Of a DNA stretch of 18,357 nucleotides, positions 1 to 7,686 are shown in pieces (position 1 is the first letter of the stretch; every line of letters begins with the position of its first letter). The stretch lies in contig DXLM01000063.1 in NCBI GenBank assembly GCA_019414725.1, forward strand, positions 1-18,357, given 5' to 3'. Origin of the DNA: Bacteroides sp. (lineage in GTDB: Bacteria; Bacteroidota; Bacteroidia; Bacteroidales; Bacteroidaceae). The position numbers and the translations under genes were made by a program. The notes under the pieces are model-generated. The model saw nothing but the letters and a program-made list of their open reading frames with translations, was not told the DNA's origin and did not search any database.

Positions 1-89
1 AGACTCAAACTTGAATCCCGTATTTTCCATTTACACAAAATATTTTATAGTGCCATGAAGGAGTTTTTTATATATATAACTTCTATTTA

Positions 90-1070
90 TCAGATTGATA
101 ATTCGTGGAGAACATTGACAAGTTCATGGTCGATAGGCTTGTCGTTTTTGATAGCCTTTGTAAACGGAACATAAACAATCTGGTCATTTTCTATACCGAT
201 CATTACATTGCGCTGTCCTTCCATCAAAGCCTGAATACTTGCTACACCCATTCGGCTGGCAATGATACGGTCGTGTGCAGTCGGTTTACCACCACGTTGC
301 AAGTGTCCCAGAATAGTTACACGTACATCATATTGCGGATATTCGTTCTTTACACGTTCTGCATAATGCATAGCTCCACCTGTGATTTCACTTTCGGCTA
401 CCAGTACGATAGAGCTGCTCTTTGATTTACGGAATCCGTTCTTAATGAACTCTTCCAGCTGGTCGACTTCTGTATTGAATTCAGGAATGATTGCAGCTTC
501 GGCACCTGCTGCAATAGCTCCGTTCAGCGCCAGGAAGCCGGCGTCGCGTCCCATAACCTCTACGAAGAACAAACGTTCGTGTGAAGTTGCAGTGTCGCGG
601 ATTTTGTCGACTGCATCCAGAATTGTGTTCAGAGCTGTATCATATCCGATTGTTGTATCTGTTCCGTACAAATCGTTATCGATTGTTCCAGGCAATCCGA
701 TACAAGGAACATCGAATTCTTGTGCCAGCAGACGTGCTCCGGTAAGTGAACCGTCACCACCGATGACTACCAGTGCGTCAATGCCTTCACGCTGCATGGT
801 TTCGTAAGCTATTTTACGTCCTTCCGGAGTCTTGAATTCCTGACAGCGTGCAGTTTTCAGGATAGTACCTCCCTGCTGTATGATATTGCTGACATTTTGG
901 GTTTTGAACTCTTGAATTTCACCGGTGATGAGGCCTTTGTATCCTCGATAAATACCTTTTACGGTCAGTCCGTTGTATATAGCCGAACGAGTGACGGCGC
1001 GGATTGCAGCATTCATTCCAGGAGCATCGCCACCTGAAGTCAAGATACCAATACATTTAATAATTCCCAT
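90..1070 (-). CDS. pfkA: ATP-dependent 6-phosphofructokinase
   Basis: This cytosolic enzyme phosphorylates fructose 6-phosphate to fructose 1,6-bisphosphate, the committed step of glycolysis. The 326-residue length matches the bacterial PfkA family (about 320). Visible motifs are the N-terminal nucleotide loop GGDAPGMN (13-20), GGDGS (104-108), PGTIDND (128-134) with the catalytic Asp region, MGRDAG (173-178) and LGHLQRGG (254-261). The Gly in GGDGS and the Gly in PGTIDND are the residues that mark ATP use; pyrophosphate-dependent enzymes carry Asp and Lys there. It is the last gene of a minus-strand cluster after cmk and ispH, separated from ispH by 84 bases that contain its own promoter. 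The start gives MGIIKCIGILTSGGD, the standard spacing to the nucleotide loop. No clear terminator is visible in the 89 bases downstream. Identification is firm. Confidence 0.97.
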   Translation of the reverse strand: MGIIKCIGILTSGGDAPGMNAAIRAVTRSAIYNGLTVKGIYRGYKGLITGEIQEFKTQNVSNIIQQGGTILKTARCQEFKTPEGRKIAYETMQREGIDALVVIGGDGSLTGARLLAQEFDVPCIGLPGTIDNDLYGTDTTIGYDTALNTILDAVDKIRDTATSHERLFFVEVMGRDAGFLALNGAIAAGAEAAIIPEFNTEVDQLEEFIKNGFRKSKSSSIVLVAESEITGGAMHYAERVKNEYPQYDVRVTILGHLQRGGKPTAHDRIIASRMGVASIQALMEGQRNVMIGIENDQIVYVPFTKAIKNDKPIDHELVNVLHELSI

Positions 1071-1100
1071 ATGTTATTTCTTTATTAAAATCTTTTGGAG

Positions 1101-1132
1101 CAAAAGTATTAAAAAACTAGTTTACAAGCAAA
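1101..1132 (-). promoter_or_regulatory. Bacteroidetes-type promoter for pfkA
   Basis: Reading the minus strand, TTTG (1132-1129) is followed 20 bases later by TACTTTTG (1108-1101). This is a full match to the Bacteroidetes -33 / TAnnTTTG -7 pattern. The predicted transcript start is about 25 bases before the pfkA ATG. It suggests pfkA can be made independently of cmk and ispH. Confidence 0.7.
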
Positions 1133-1154
1133 TAAAAGTCTGTATTTTTGGATG

Positions 1155-2024
1155 TCAAGAATACGACAAAATTGTTTCTCGGCAGGCTTCCATCAACCAT
1201 TTCGGTGTGGAGGTTGCCCCACATATTCCGATGGACTGCACGCCTTCCAGCAGTTTCCGGTCGATTTCCTCTGGTCGGTCTATCTGATAAGAATTAGGAT
1301 TTACCTTGAGACATTCCTGAAACAAAATCTTCCCGTTTGAACTTTTATGTCCGCATACAAAGAATACCAGATCGTGGCGGGCTGCAAACTTGCGTATATC
1401 AGGCATGCGGTTTGCTACCTGACGGCATATTGTATCGTAATACTGAAAAGTCGCATTGGGTGAAATATGTTCTTGAATGTATGCAACGATCTGCCGGAAT
1501 TCATCCAGTGACTTGGTTGTCTGTGAGTACAGACGGATGTCTTTGCTGAAATCAAGCTTCTCGGCTTCTTCCAGATTTTCTATAATGATAGCCTGACCGT
1601 TGGTCTGGCCTACCAGTCCCAACACTTCAGCGTGTCCGTTTTTTCCGAATATTACGATTTGTTTTTCCCGTCCTTCCGGATTTGGAGTGTCGAATTCTTG
1701 TTTGATTCGCTTCTGCAGGCGAAGTACGACAGGGCAGGTTGCATCAATAAGTTCTATATTGTTCTGTTTAGCCAGTTCGTAGGTGCGGGGAGGTTCTCCG
1801 TGAGCACGGAGCAGAACTTTGGTGTTTTTAAGTCGTGCAAACTCCTCGTGGCCGATTGTATTCAGTCCCAGTTGTTTGAGGCGTTCACATTCACGTCCGT
1901 TATGCACAATGTCTCCCAGGCAATAAAGCGTATCGCTCTTTGCCAGTTCCTCTTCTGTCTTCCGGATAGCAGTAGTTACTCCGAAACAGAAGCCTGATCC
2001 TTCGTCTATTTCTACTTTAAGCAT
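1155..2024 (-). CDS. ispH: 4-hydroxy-3-methylbut-2-enyl diphosphate reductase
   Basis: This is the last enzyme of the methylerythritol phosphate pathway. It reduces HMBPP to isopentenyl and dimethylallyl diphosphate using a [4Fe-4S] cluster in the cytosol. The three expected cluster cysteines are visible: C13 (GFCFGV), C97 (DATCPVV) and C200 (DTIC). The substrate-binding residues are also present: H41, H75 (RAHGEPP), H131 and catalytic E133 (GHAEVLG), SSN at 228-230 and the GATSTP motif near 269-274. At 289 residues it is slightly shorter than the E. coli protein (316) but complete. Its start overlaps the end of cmk by 8 bases, so the two are translationally coupled. The Bacteroidetes form has a divergent sequence after C200 (RQVANRMP rather than the usual ATQNRQ), but the catalytic set is intact. 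Confidence 0.96.
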   Translation of the reverse strand: MLKVEIDEGSGFCFGVTTAIRKTEEELAKSDTLYCLGDIVHNGRECERLKQLGLNTIGHEEFARLKNTKVLLRAHGEPPRTYELAKQNNIELIDATCPVVLRLQKRIKQEFDTPNPEGREKQIVIFGKNGHAEVLGLVGQTNGQAIIIENLEEAEKLDFSKDIRLYSQTTKSLDEFRQIVAYIQEHISPNATFQYYDTICRQVANRMPDIRKFAARHDLVFFVCGHKSSNGKILFQECLKVNPNSYQIDRPEEIDRKLLEGVQSIGICGATSTPKWLMEACRETILSYS

Positions 2025-2709
2025 GAGTTGCCTGAAGATATTGATTCATAAGCCATTCTTTCTGTTCTGCAATAGTCATGTTGCTGTTGTCCAGCAGTAT
2101 TGCATCGTCTGCTTTGCGCAAAGGACTTACTTCACGCGTCTGGTCTATGCGGTCGCGCTCTTCTACGTTATGCAGGATATCTTCGAAAGACGCTTCCTGT
2201 CCTTTGGCTTTCAGTTCGTCATAGCGTCGCTGTGCACGAATTTCGGCAGATGCAGTGACGAATATTTTCAGTTCTGCATCAGGAAATACCGCTGTGCCGA
2301 TATCTCTTCCGTCCATTACGATACCTTTTTCTTTACCAAGTTCCTGCTGCTGGCGTACGAGAGCCTCACGTACAAATCCCAAAGCTGCAACAGGGCTGAC
2401 ATGTGAGGATACCTCTAATGTCCGGATCTGGTTTTCTACATCCGTTCCGTTCAGAAATGTGCGAGGACGTCCGCTTTCTGTATCTAGACGGAATGATATA
2501 TGAATATTGCTCATCTGCTGCTTTAGTTTATCTTCATCGATGCTTCCATCCGCCAGGAAAAGTCCGTGCTCGATACAGTAAAGAGTAACAGCCCGGTACA
2601 TTGCTCCGCTGTCTATATATATATAACCGATTTCTTTAGCCAGATCTTTTGCCATTGTACTTTTTCCGCAGGAAGAAAACCCGTCGATTGTAATGATGAT
2701 TTTGTTCAT
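2017..2709 (-). CDS. cmk: Cytidylate kinase
   Basis: Cytidylate kinase phosphorylates CMP and dCMP with ATP in pyrimidine nucleotide salvage. The 230-residue length is typical of bacterial Cmk (about 225). The P-loop GFSSCGKS lies at 10-17. DSGAMYRAVTLY at 33-44 is the NMP-binding signature, GRDIGTAVFP at 134-143 is the Cmk-specific motif, and ERDRIDQTREVSPL at 184-197 carries the lid and nucleotide-contact arginines. It is the first gene of the minus-strand cmk-ispH-pfkA cluster and overlaps ispH by 8 bases. It starts 173 bases from the divergent tonB gene and has a -7 promoter box upstream. Identification is firm. Confidence 0.96.
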   Translation of the reverse strand: MNKIIITIDGFSSCGKSTMAKDLAKEIGYIYIDSGAMYRAVTLYCIEHGLFLADGSIDEDKLKQQMSNIHISFRLDTESGRPRTFLNGTDVENQIRTLEVSSHVSPVAALGFVREALVRQQQELGKEKGIVMDGRDIGTAVFPDAELKIFVTASAEIRAQRRYDELKAKGQEASFEDILHNVEERDRIDQTREVSPLRKADDAILLDNSNMTIAEQKEWLMNQYLQATHA

Positions 2710-2745
2710 ACCTTATTTATTATAGAGTTAAAAAGAATCAGAAGT

Positions 2746-2753
2746 CAAAGATA
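2746..2753 (-). promoter_or_regulatory. -7 promoter box for cmk
   Basis: The minus strand reads TATCTTTG (2753-2746), a perfect TAnnTTTG box about 37 bases before the cmk ATG. No convincing TTG is seen 19-21 bases further upstream, so only the -7 element is called. Confidence 0.5.
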
Positions 2754-2815
2754 GTCTATTTTCGTGACAGATAGTACGGAATGAACGTATTTTGCAATTT
2801 TTTACCCTTATCTTG

Positions 2816-2845
2816 TTGCATATTCGAAGATTTGCACTACATTTG
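2816..2845 (+). promoter_or_regulatory. Bacteroidetes-type promoter for tonB
   Basis: TTG at 2816-2818 is followed after 19 bases by TACATTTG at 2838-2845, an excellent match to the Bacteroidetes pattern. The predicted transcript begins about 30 bases before the tonB ATG at 2883. It also argues that an in-frame upstream ATG at 2781, which lies before the promoter, is not used. Confidence 0.7.
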
Positions 2846-2882
2846 CCGAACAGAGAATTTATTAACCTATAAAAGTTTTTTT

Positions 2883-3569
2883 ATGGAAATTAAAAAATCG
2901 CCGAAAGCCGATCTTGAAGGCAAGAAGACCACTGGTTTACTGATCGGGCTCGTGCTGATATTGGCAGCAATGTTCGTTGCGTTTGAATGGACCAAACGTG
3001 ATGTCGTAATCACTGCCGATAGTGGTATCGTAGATGTGCCTTTTGAAGAAGAAATGGTTCCTATTACGGAACAGGAAGAACCGAAACAAGCTCCTCCTCC
3101 TCCCGAAGCACCGAAAGTAGAAGAAGTTTTGCAGATTGCAGAAAATGATGCAGATGTAGAAGAATCTACTATTCAGTCTAACGAAGATAAAGGTGAAGCT
3201 GTTGAAATCAAGTATGTACCTGAAGTCGTAGAAGAAGAGGAAGTTGAAGAACAGCAGATCTTCCAGGTGGTTGAAGAAATGCCGGAATTCCCGGGTGGTA
3301 TGGCAGAATGTTTGAAGTTCTTGGCTAAGAACATCAAGTATCCGACTATCGCACAGGAAAATGGTGTACAGGGACGTGTTATCGTACAATTCGTTGTAAA
3401 CCAGGATGGTTCTATCGTCGATCCGGTTGTTGTTCGTAGTGTTGACCCGTATTTGGACAAGGAAGCACTTCGCGTGATCCAGATGATGCCGAAGTGGAAA
3501 CCAGGTAAGCAGCGTGGTAAAGCTGTACGTGTAAAATATACCGTACCTGTAACATTCAAGTTGCAGTAA
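2883..3569 (+). CDS. tonB: TonB family energy transducer
   Basis: TonB-type protein of 228 residues that transmits proton-motive energy from an inner-membrane ExbB/ExbD complex to outer-membrane receptors. A single N-terminal transmembrane helix lies at about 17-36 after a short basic cytoplasmic tail. A Pro- and Glu-rich periplasmic spacer follows (about 50-125, including a PPPP run). The TonB C-terminal domain occupies about 130-228, with the FPGG, YP (153-154), GVQGRV and W-K-PGKQRGK features typical of the Bacteroidetes group. The open frame extends to 2781, but the extra 34 residues lie upstream of the promoter and the ATG at 2883 gives the usual N-terminus. The exb genes lie 2.2 kb downstream on the same strand. 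Several TonB paralogues are usual in this order, so which receptors it serves is unknown. Confidence 0.9.
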   Translation: MEIKKSPKADLEGKKTTGLLIGLVLILAAMFVAFEWTKRDVVITADSGIVDVPFEEEMVPITEQEEPKQAPPPPEAPKVEEVLQIAENDADVEESTIQSNEDKGEAVEIKYVPEVVEEEEVEEQQIFQVVEEMPEFPGGMAECLKFLAKNIKYPTIAQENGVQGRVIVQFVVNQDGSIVDPVVVRSVDPYLDKEALRVIQMMPKWKPGKQRGKAVRVKYTVPVTFKLQ

Positions 3570-3590
3570 GCTTTTCCTAGATAATATTGT

Positions 3591-3646
3591 TTAGGCACGG
3601 ATTGCGCAGAATTGAAAACTGTGCATTCGTGCCTAAAAATTTTTTA
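3591..3646 (+). terminator. Hairpin terminator after tonB
   Basis: A two-part stem forms from TTAGGCACG (3591-3599) with CGTGCCTAA (3628-3636) and, inside it, TGCGCAG (3603-3609) with CTGTGCA (3619-3625). It is followed by A and then a six-T run ending at 3646. It lies only 23 bases before the next gene, which shows no promoter of its own, so it may end most but not all transcripts. Confidence 0.75.
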
Positions 3647-3669
3647 TAACCTTAATAAAAAGAAAAATC

Positions 3670-4653
3670 ATGGAGCAACAGACTTCAAAAGAATTATTGA
3701 AGCAAATTCATGCTTATATCGAATCATTGCCTTATTCTCATGAACCTAAAGGATTGTACGACCCGATAGAATATGTGTTAGGACTGGGAGGTAAAAGACT
3801 GAGACCGGTGTTAATGCTGCTTGCCTATAACCTGTTTAAGGAAGATGTGCAGGCAATATTCTCTCAGGCTGCGGCAATAGAAACTTATCATAACTTTACG
3901 CTTTTGCATGATGACTTGATGGATAAAGCGGATATGCGCCGTGGAAAACCTACCGTTCATAAAAAATGGGATGAAAATACAGCTATTCTTTCCGGAGATG
4001 CAATGCTGATACTTTCTTTTCAGTTTATGATGCAGGGGTGTCCGGTAGAATATACACATCAGGTTATGGATATCTTCTCGCGTACGGCTCTGGAAGTTTG
4101 TGATGGACAGCAATGGGATATGGAATTCGAATCCAGAGAAGATGTGACTGTTGATGAATATATGGAAATGATTCGTTTGAAAACTTCAGTTCTGCTTGCC
4201 GGTGCTTTAAAAATAGGAGCGGTGCTTGGAGGAGCTTCGGAAAAAGATGCACAGTTGCTTTATGATTTTGGTATACAGATAGGGCTTGCTTTCCAATTGC
4301 AGGATGACTATTTGGATGTATATGGTGATCCACTGGTATTTGGCAAAAATATCGGAGGTGATATTTTATGTAATAAGAAAACGTTTATGCTGATAACAGC
4401 ATTGGAAAAGTCGGATGACAAGACACGTGCTTCCTTGCAAGAATGGTTGAAAGCTGAAGACTATGTACCAGCCCAGAAGATAGAAGCTGTTACTGCTATA
4501 TATAATAAGGTGGGCTTGCAGAATATATGCCGAGATAAGATAAATGAATATTATCATGAAGGAATGAGGCTGCTGAAAGAGGTGAACGTGGAAGAAGAAT
4601 ACAAGAAAAAACTGTCTGATTTTGTAATGAGTTTGATGGAACGTAATTTATAA
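3670..4653 (+). CDS. Polyprenyl diphosphate synthase (short-chain type)
   Basis: Trans-prenyltransferase of 327 residues that adds isopentenyl diphosphate units to an allylic diphosphate in the cytosol, feeding quinone and undecaprenyl synthesis. The first Asp-rich motif DDLMD is at 81-85, followed by MRRGKPTVH; the second, DDYLD, is at 212-216. GKRLRP (41-46) binds the diphosphate of isopentenyl diphosphate, and a Lys pair (KK, 236-237) follows the second motif. An aromatic residue (F76) five positions before the first motif fits a farnesyl or geranylgeranyl product, but product length cannot be settled from sequence. It follows tonB and its terminator and precedes the TatD gene by 19 bases, probably in one operon. 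Its substrate comes from the pathway that ends at IspH, encoded 1.6 kb away. Family is certain, exact product is not. Confidence 0.92.
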   Translation: MEQQTSKELLKQIHAYIESLPYSHEPKGLYDPIEYVLGLGGKRLRPVLMLLAYNLFKEDVQAIFSQAAAIETYHNFTLLHDDLMDKADMRRGKPTVHKKWDENTAILSGDAMLILSFQFMMQGCPVEYTHQVMDIFSRTALEVCDGQQWDMEFESREDVTVDEYMEMIRLKTSVLLAGALKIGAVLGGASEKDAQLLYDFGIQIGLAFQLQDDYLDVYGDPLVFGKNIGGDILCNKKTFMLITALEKSDDKTRASLQEWLKAEDYVPAQKIEAVTAIYNKVGLQNICRDKINEYYHEGMRLLKEVNVEEEYKKKLSDFVMSLMERNL

Positions 4654-4672
4654 CGTTTAATAAATAAGCAAT

Positions 4673-5461
4673 ATGGTAGCTTTAATCGATACACATACAC
4701 ATCTTTTTGCAGAAGAGTTTGATGAAGATCGTGAGTTGGCAATTATTCGTGCTACAGAGGCAGGAGTGACACGTCTTTTTATGCCGAATATAGATGATAC
4801 TTCAGTAGAAGCTATGTTGGCTTTATGTAACTCTCACGATGGGTGCTATCCCATGATAGGTTTTCATCCGACTTCGGTAGATGAAAACTGGAAAGAACGT
4901 CTGGGTACGGTAGAAAAATGGTTGCGCTCGGAGCAAGTTTTCTATGGTATCGGAGAGGTAGGGATGGACTTATACTGGGATAAGACATTTAAAAAAGAGC
5001 AGATGGAGGTACTCGATATTCAGGTGAAATGGGCTCTTGAGTATGATTTACCGCTGATTATTCACTGTCGTGAGGCTTATCCGGAGTTGCTTGAAGTTCT
5101 GGAACCCTATCGTAAAACATCACTTACCGGAATATTTCATAGTTTTACCGGTACAATAGAGGACGCACATAAGCTGATGGAGTATTCCGGATTTATGTTT
5201 GGCATAAATGGAGTCGTAACTTTTAAGAAAAGTATTTTGCCGGAAGTTTTGAAATCTGTACCTTTGAAGCGTTTAGTCCTGGAAACAGATTCACCTTATC
5301 TGGCATCAGTTCCTTATAGAGGAAAGCGCAATGAAAGTGCATACCTGGTAAAAGTGGCCGAAAAACTATCCGAAGTGTATGATGTTTCCTTGTCGGAAAT
5401 AGGTCGTGTGACCTCGGAAAACGCGCTGAAAGTTTTTAAAAATGCCGAGAATAGTTTTTAA
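4673..5461 (+). CDS. TatD family metal-dependent hydrolase
   Basis: TatD-type TIM-barrel hydrolase of 262 residues. Known members are magnesium-dependent 3'-5' exonucleases or D-aminoacyl-tRNA deacylase-like enzymes, so the substrate here is open. The metal ligands are visible: HTH at 8-10 (H8, H10), E95 in GEVGMD, H131 in IIHCRE, H156 in FHSFTG and D206 in ETDSPYL. All are present, so the protein should be active. Length matches the family (about 260). It follows the polyprenyl synthase by 19 bases with no terminator or promoter between, so co-transcription is likely. Downstream there is a weak AT-rich hairpin, then the tRNA-Ser promoter. Confidence 0.92.
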   Translation: MVALIDTHTHLFAEEFDEDRELAIIRATEAGVTRLFMPNIDDTSVEAMLALCNSHDGCYPMIGFHPTSVDENWKERLGTVEKWLRSEQVFYGIGEVGMDLYWDKTFKKEQMEVLDIQVKWALEYDLPLIIHCREAYPELLEVLEPYRKTSLTGIFHSFTGTIEDAHKLMEYSGFMFGINGVVTFKKSILPEVLKSVPLKRLVLETDSPYLASVPYRGKRNESAYLVKVAEKLSEVYDVSLSEIGRVTSENALKVFKNAENSF

Positions 5462-5493
5462 AGTTTATTAATTTTAGGGGTATAAATAAACTT
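5461..5493 (+). terminator. Possible weak hairpin after the TatD gene
   Basis: AAGTTTATT (5461-5469) can pair with AATAAACTT (5485-5493) around a 15-base loop, starting at the last base of the stop codon. The stem is nearly all A/T and is followed by only two Ts, so it is a poor terminator. It is listed because no better one is seen. Confidence 0.25.
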
Positions 5494-5530
5494 TTGGCTA
5501 GTGAATGTTATGTAAGACGAAAAAAAAGAA

Positions 5531-5538
5531 TACATTTG
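5531..5538 (+). promoter_or_regulatory. -7 promoter box upstream of tRNA-Ser
   Basis: TACATTTG is a perfect TAnnTTTG match 82 bases before the tRNA. No good -33 TTG is found at the right distance. A second, closer candidate is TTG at 5552-5554 followed after 19 bases by TAATTTG (5574-5580), which lacks one spacer base of the consensus. Either could drive the tRNA and possibly the exb operon behind it. Confidence 0.45.
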
Positions 5539-5619
5539 TGGCTGAAATCGCTTGCCGTTCGCATTTTTATTTGTAATTTGCGTTCGATTTAAGAAAAAGG
5601 CTTTCAAGCGAGGTCATGA

Positions 5620-5707
5620 GGAGAGGTGCTCGAGTGGTTGAAGAGGCACGCCTGGAAAGCGTGTATACGCCAAAAGCGTATCACGGGTTCGAATCCCGTT
5701 CTCTCCG
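5620..5707 (+). tRNA. tRNA-Ser(GGA)
   Basis: This is a class II tRNA of 88 bases. The acceptor stem pairs GGAGAGG with TCTCTCC (one G-U) and the discriminator base is G. The anticodon arm CACGC-CTGGAAA-GCGTG carries anticodon GGA (UCC/UCU serine codons). A long variable arm follows, and the T arm has GGGTTCGAATCCC. The 3' CCA is not encoded, so it must be added enzymatically. It lies 74 bases before the exbB start, with no terminator between them. Confidence 0.96.
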
Positions 5708-5781
5708 CAGTGAGAAAAAGATGAAACAATTAAAAACAATTTATAACTATTAATTATTTAATCTTAAAAATTAGACACACA

Positions 5782-6585
5782 ATGAAAAAGTTATTTGCAA
5801 TTCTTGCAGTGATGGGAGTCCTCTCATTTGGAATGACTCAGACAGCTATGGCTCAGGATTCTACAGCTACAGCAGCTCCAGAACAAACAGAACAGGTTGC
5901 ACCTGCTGCAACTGAAGAAGTAGCTACTGCTACAGTTGAAGAAGGCAGTATGCACAAAGAGTTGAAAACTAAGTTTATCGAAGGTGACGCTGGCTTTATG
6001 TCATTGGTTGCTATCGCATTGGTACTTGGTTTGGCTTTCTGTATCGAACGTATCATTTACTTGAGCTTGGCAGAAGTTGACGTTAAAAAATTGATGGCTA
6101 AAGTTGAAGCAGCTTTGGAAAAAGGTGATGTAGAAGGTGCTAAGACTATTTGCCGTAACACTCGTGGTCCTGTTGCTTCTATCTGCTATCAGGGTCTGAT
6201 GAGAATCGACGAAGGTGTAGACGTTGTTGAACGTTCTGTAGTATCTTACGGTGGTGTTCAGGCTGGTTACCTTGAAAAAGGATGTTCTTGGATTACACTG
6301 TTCATCGCAATGGCTCCGTCTTTGGGATTCTTGGGTACTGTAATCGGTATGGTTATGGCGTTCGATAATATCCAGCGTGCAGGTGATATCTCTCCGACAG
6401 TTGTTGCTGGTGGTATGAAAGTTGCGTTGATCACTACTATCTTCGGTTTGATTGTAGCATTGATTCTTCAGGTATTCTATAACTACATTCTTTCTAAGAT
6501 TGAAGCTATCACAAGTCAGATGGAAGATTCTTCTATCACATTGCTTGATATGATCATGAAATACAACTTGAAATACAAAAAATAA
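5782..6585 (+). CDS. exbB: MotA/TolQ/ExbB proton channel family protein
   Basis: Inner-membrane stator subunit of 267 residues that, with ExbD, forms the proton channel energising TonB. The N-terminus (1-24, ending TAMA-QD) looks like a cleavable signal peptide or an extra helix. An Ala/Glu/Thr-rich stretch follows (about 25-55), an extension common in Bacteroidetes ExbB and absent from E. coli ExbB. Transmembrane segments are at about 70-95, 170-195 and 210-235, with the family signature APSLGFLGTVIGM at 178-190 and a Thr-containing third helix (ALITTIFGL). It is the first gene of a four-gene operon, 10 bases from the next gene. No TAnnTTTG box lies between the tRNA and this gene, so it may share the tRNA promoter. 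Confidence 0.93.
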   Translation: MKKLFAILAVMGVLSFGMTQTAMAQDSTATAAPEQTEQVAPAATEEVATATVEEGSMHKELKTKFIEGDAGFMSLVAIALVLGLAFCIERIIYLSLAEVDVKKLMAKVEAALEKGDVEGAKTICRNTRGPVASICYQGLMRIDEGVDVVERSVVSYGGVQAGYLEKGCSWITLFIAMAPSLGFLGTVIGMVMAFDNIQRAGDISPTVVAGGMKVALITTIFGLIVALILQVFYNYILSKIEAITSQMEDSSITLLDMIMKYNLKYKK

Positions 6586-6595
6586 TTTTTGAACA

Positions 6596-7060
6596 ATGGC
6601 TAAATTATCATACAAAGTTTCTTACTACGTATTCTATGTCTGCATCGCCCTTATCTTGGTTGTGCTTGGCATGTTCTTCGGAGTAGGATACAACGAAACA
6701 AATGCAGCAGGTTTGGTTGAACCTGCTAATACGCCAGCTCTGATGTACTTAATGTACGGAATGTTTGCTGTGACTGTTATTGCTACTCTTATTGGTGCTA
6801 TCGCTCAGTTTGGTGGAGCATTGAAAGATAATCCGAAAGGCGCTGTTAAATCTTTGCTGGGATTGATCTTATTGGTTGTACTGTTAATCGTAACTTACAA
6901 TATCGGTTCTTCTGAAACTGTTGTTTTAGGTGACGGATCTGAATATTCAGATGTAACAATGTTGAAAGTTTCTGATATGTTGCTTTACTCTACTTATGTA
7001 TTGTTCGGTATTGCAGCTATCGGTACATTGATTAACTTGTCTGGTATCTTTAAAAAGTAA
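6596..7060 (+). CDS. Four-helix membrane protein of the exb operon
   Basis: A 154-residue very hydrophobic protein lying between exbB and the two exbD genes. I recognise the gene position from other Bacteroidetes exb operons but not a characterised family. Four transmembrane segments are visible at about 8-30, 50-72, 83-104 and 127-150, joined by short loops. The loop at about 31-48 and the segment at about 105-125 (SSETVVLGDGSEYSD) are polar and probably on the same side. Spacing is 10 bases from exbB and 36 bases to the first exbD, so it is co-transcribed. The context suggests an accessory subunit of the TonB-energising channel. That role is inferred only from position. Confidence 0.85.
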   Translation: MAKLSYKVSYYVFYVCIALILVVLGMFFGVGYNETNAAGLVEPANTPALMYLMYGMFAVTVIATLIGAIAQFGGALKDNPKGAVKSLLGLILLVVLLIVTYNIGSSETVVLGDGSEYSDVTMLKVSDMLLYSTYVLFGIAAIGTLINLSGIFKK

Positions 7061-7096
7061 TTATCATTGAAGTTTAATTAAACGAAGTAAGTAAAA

Positions 7097-7684
7097 ATGG
7101 CAAAAAGGAATAGAAAAGTGCCGGGAATTAATGCTAGTTCAACGGCAGATATCGCCTTCATGTTGCTTATCTTCTTCCTTATTACAACATCAATGGATAC
7201 TGACCGTGGTTTGGCGAGACGTTTGCCGCCTCCACCAGAAAACAAAGATCAGAAAGATGATATCATTGTTAAGGAAAGAAACGTTCTCCAGGTTCGTTTG
7301 AACAAAGACGACCAGTTGATGGTTGGTGGAGAATGGTCTGATATTAAGCAATTAAGAGAAAAGGCTAAAGAATTCATTGCAAACCCGAATGATGATCCTA
7401 ACATGCCTGAAAAGCATGCAAAGAATATCCCATTCTTTGGTGATGTGATGATTACTGAAAAGCATGTAATTTCTGTACAGAACGACGTTGGTACAAGCTA
7501 TGAAGCTTACCTTCAGGTTCAGAATGAATTGGTAGCTGCATATAACGAATTACGTAGCGAACTTGCTAAGTCTAAGTTTGGTAAGGAATATGCAGAATGT
7601 TCAGAGGAAGAGAAGGATGCTATTATGGATTACTATCCACAAAAGATTTCTGAAGCAGAACCTAAAAAATATGGAGGAAACTAA
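7097..7684 (+). CDS. exbD: ExbD/TolR family protein, long form
   Basis: ExbD-type channel subunit of 195 residues with a short basic cytoplasmic tail, one transmembrane helix at about 15-33 carrying the conserved proton-accepting Asp (D18 in STADIAFMLLIFFL), and a periplasmic domain. The residues right after the helix (about 40-48, RRLPPPPEN) match the usual Pro-rich start. The domain is longer than E. coli ExbD (141 residues): it has an extra stretch at about 95-125 and a polar, charged C-terminal tail (about 155-195, KKYGGN end). It ends 2 bases before the second exbD gene, so translation is probably coupled. Several Bacteroidetes operons carry two ExbD proteins in this order. Confidence 0.93.
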   Translation: MAKRNRKVPGINASSTADIAFMLLIFFLITTSMDTDRGLARRLPPPPENKDQKDDIIVKERNVLQVRLNKDDQLMVGGEWSDIKQLREKAKEFIANPNDDPNMPEKHAKNIPFFGDVMITEKHVISVQNDVGTSYEAYLQVQNELVAAYNELRSELAKSKFGKEYAECSEEEKDAIMDYYPQKISEAEPKKYGGN

Positions 7685-7686
7685 TC

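Noticed and set aside
1..89. A search for a terminator after pfkA
   Set aside because: Only A/T-rich sequence with TATATATA is seen. No stable stem with a T run could be drawn in the available bases.
2781..2882. A 34-residue N-terminal extension of the TonB frame starting at an ATG at 2781
   Set aside because: It lies upstream of and across the TTG/TACATTTG promoter (2816-2845). The ATG at 2883 gives the standard cytoplasmic tail and helix.
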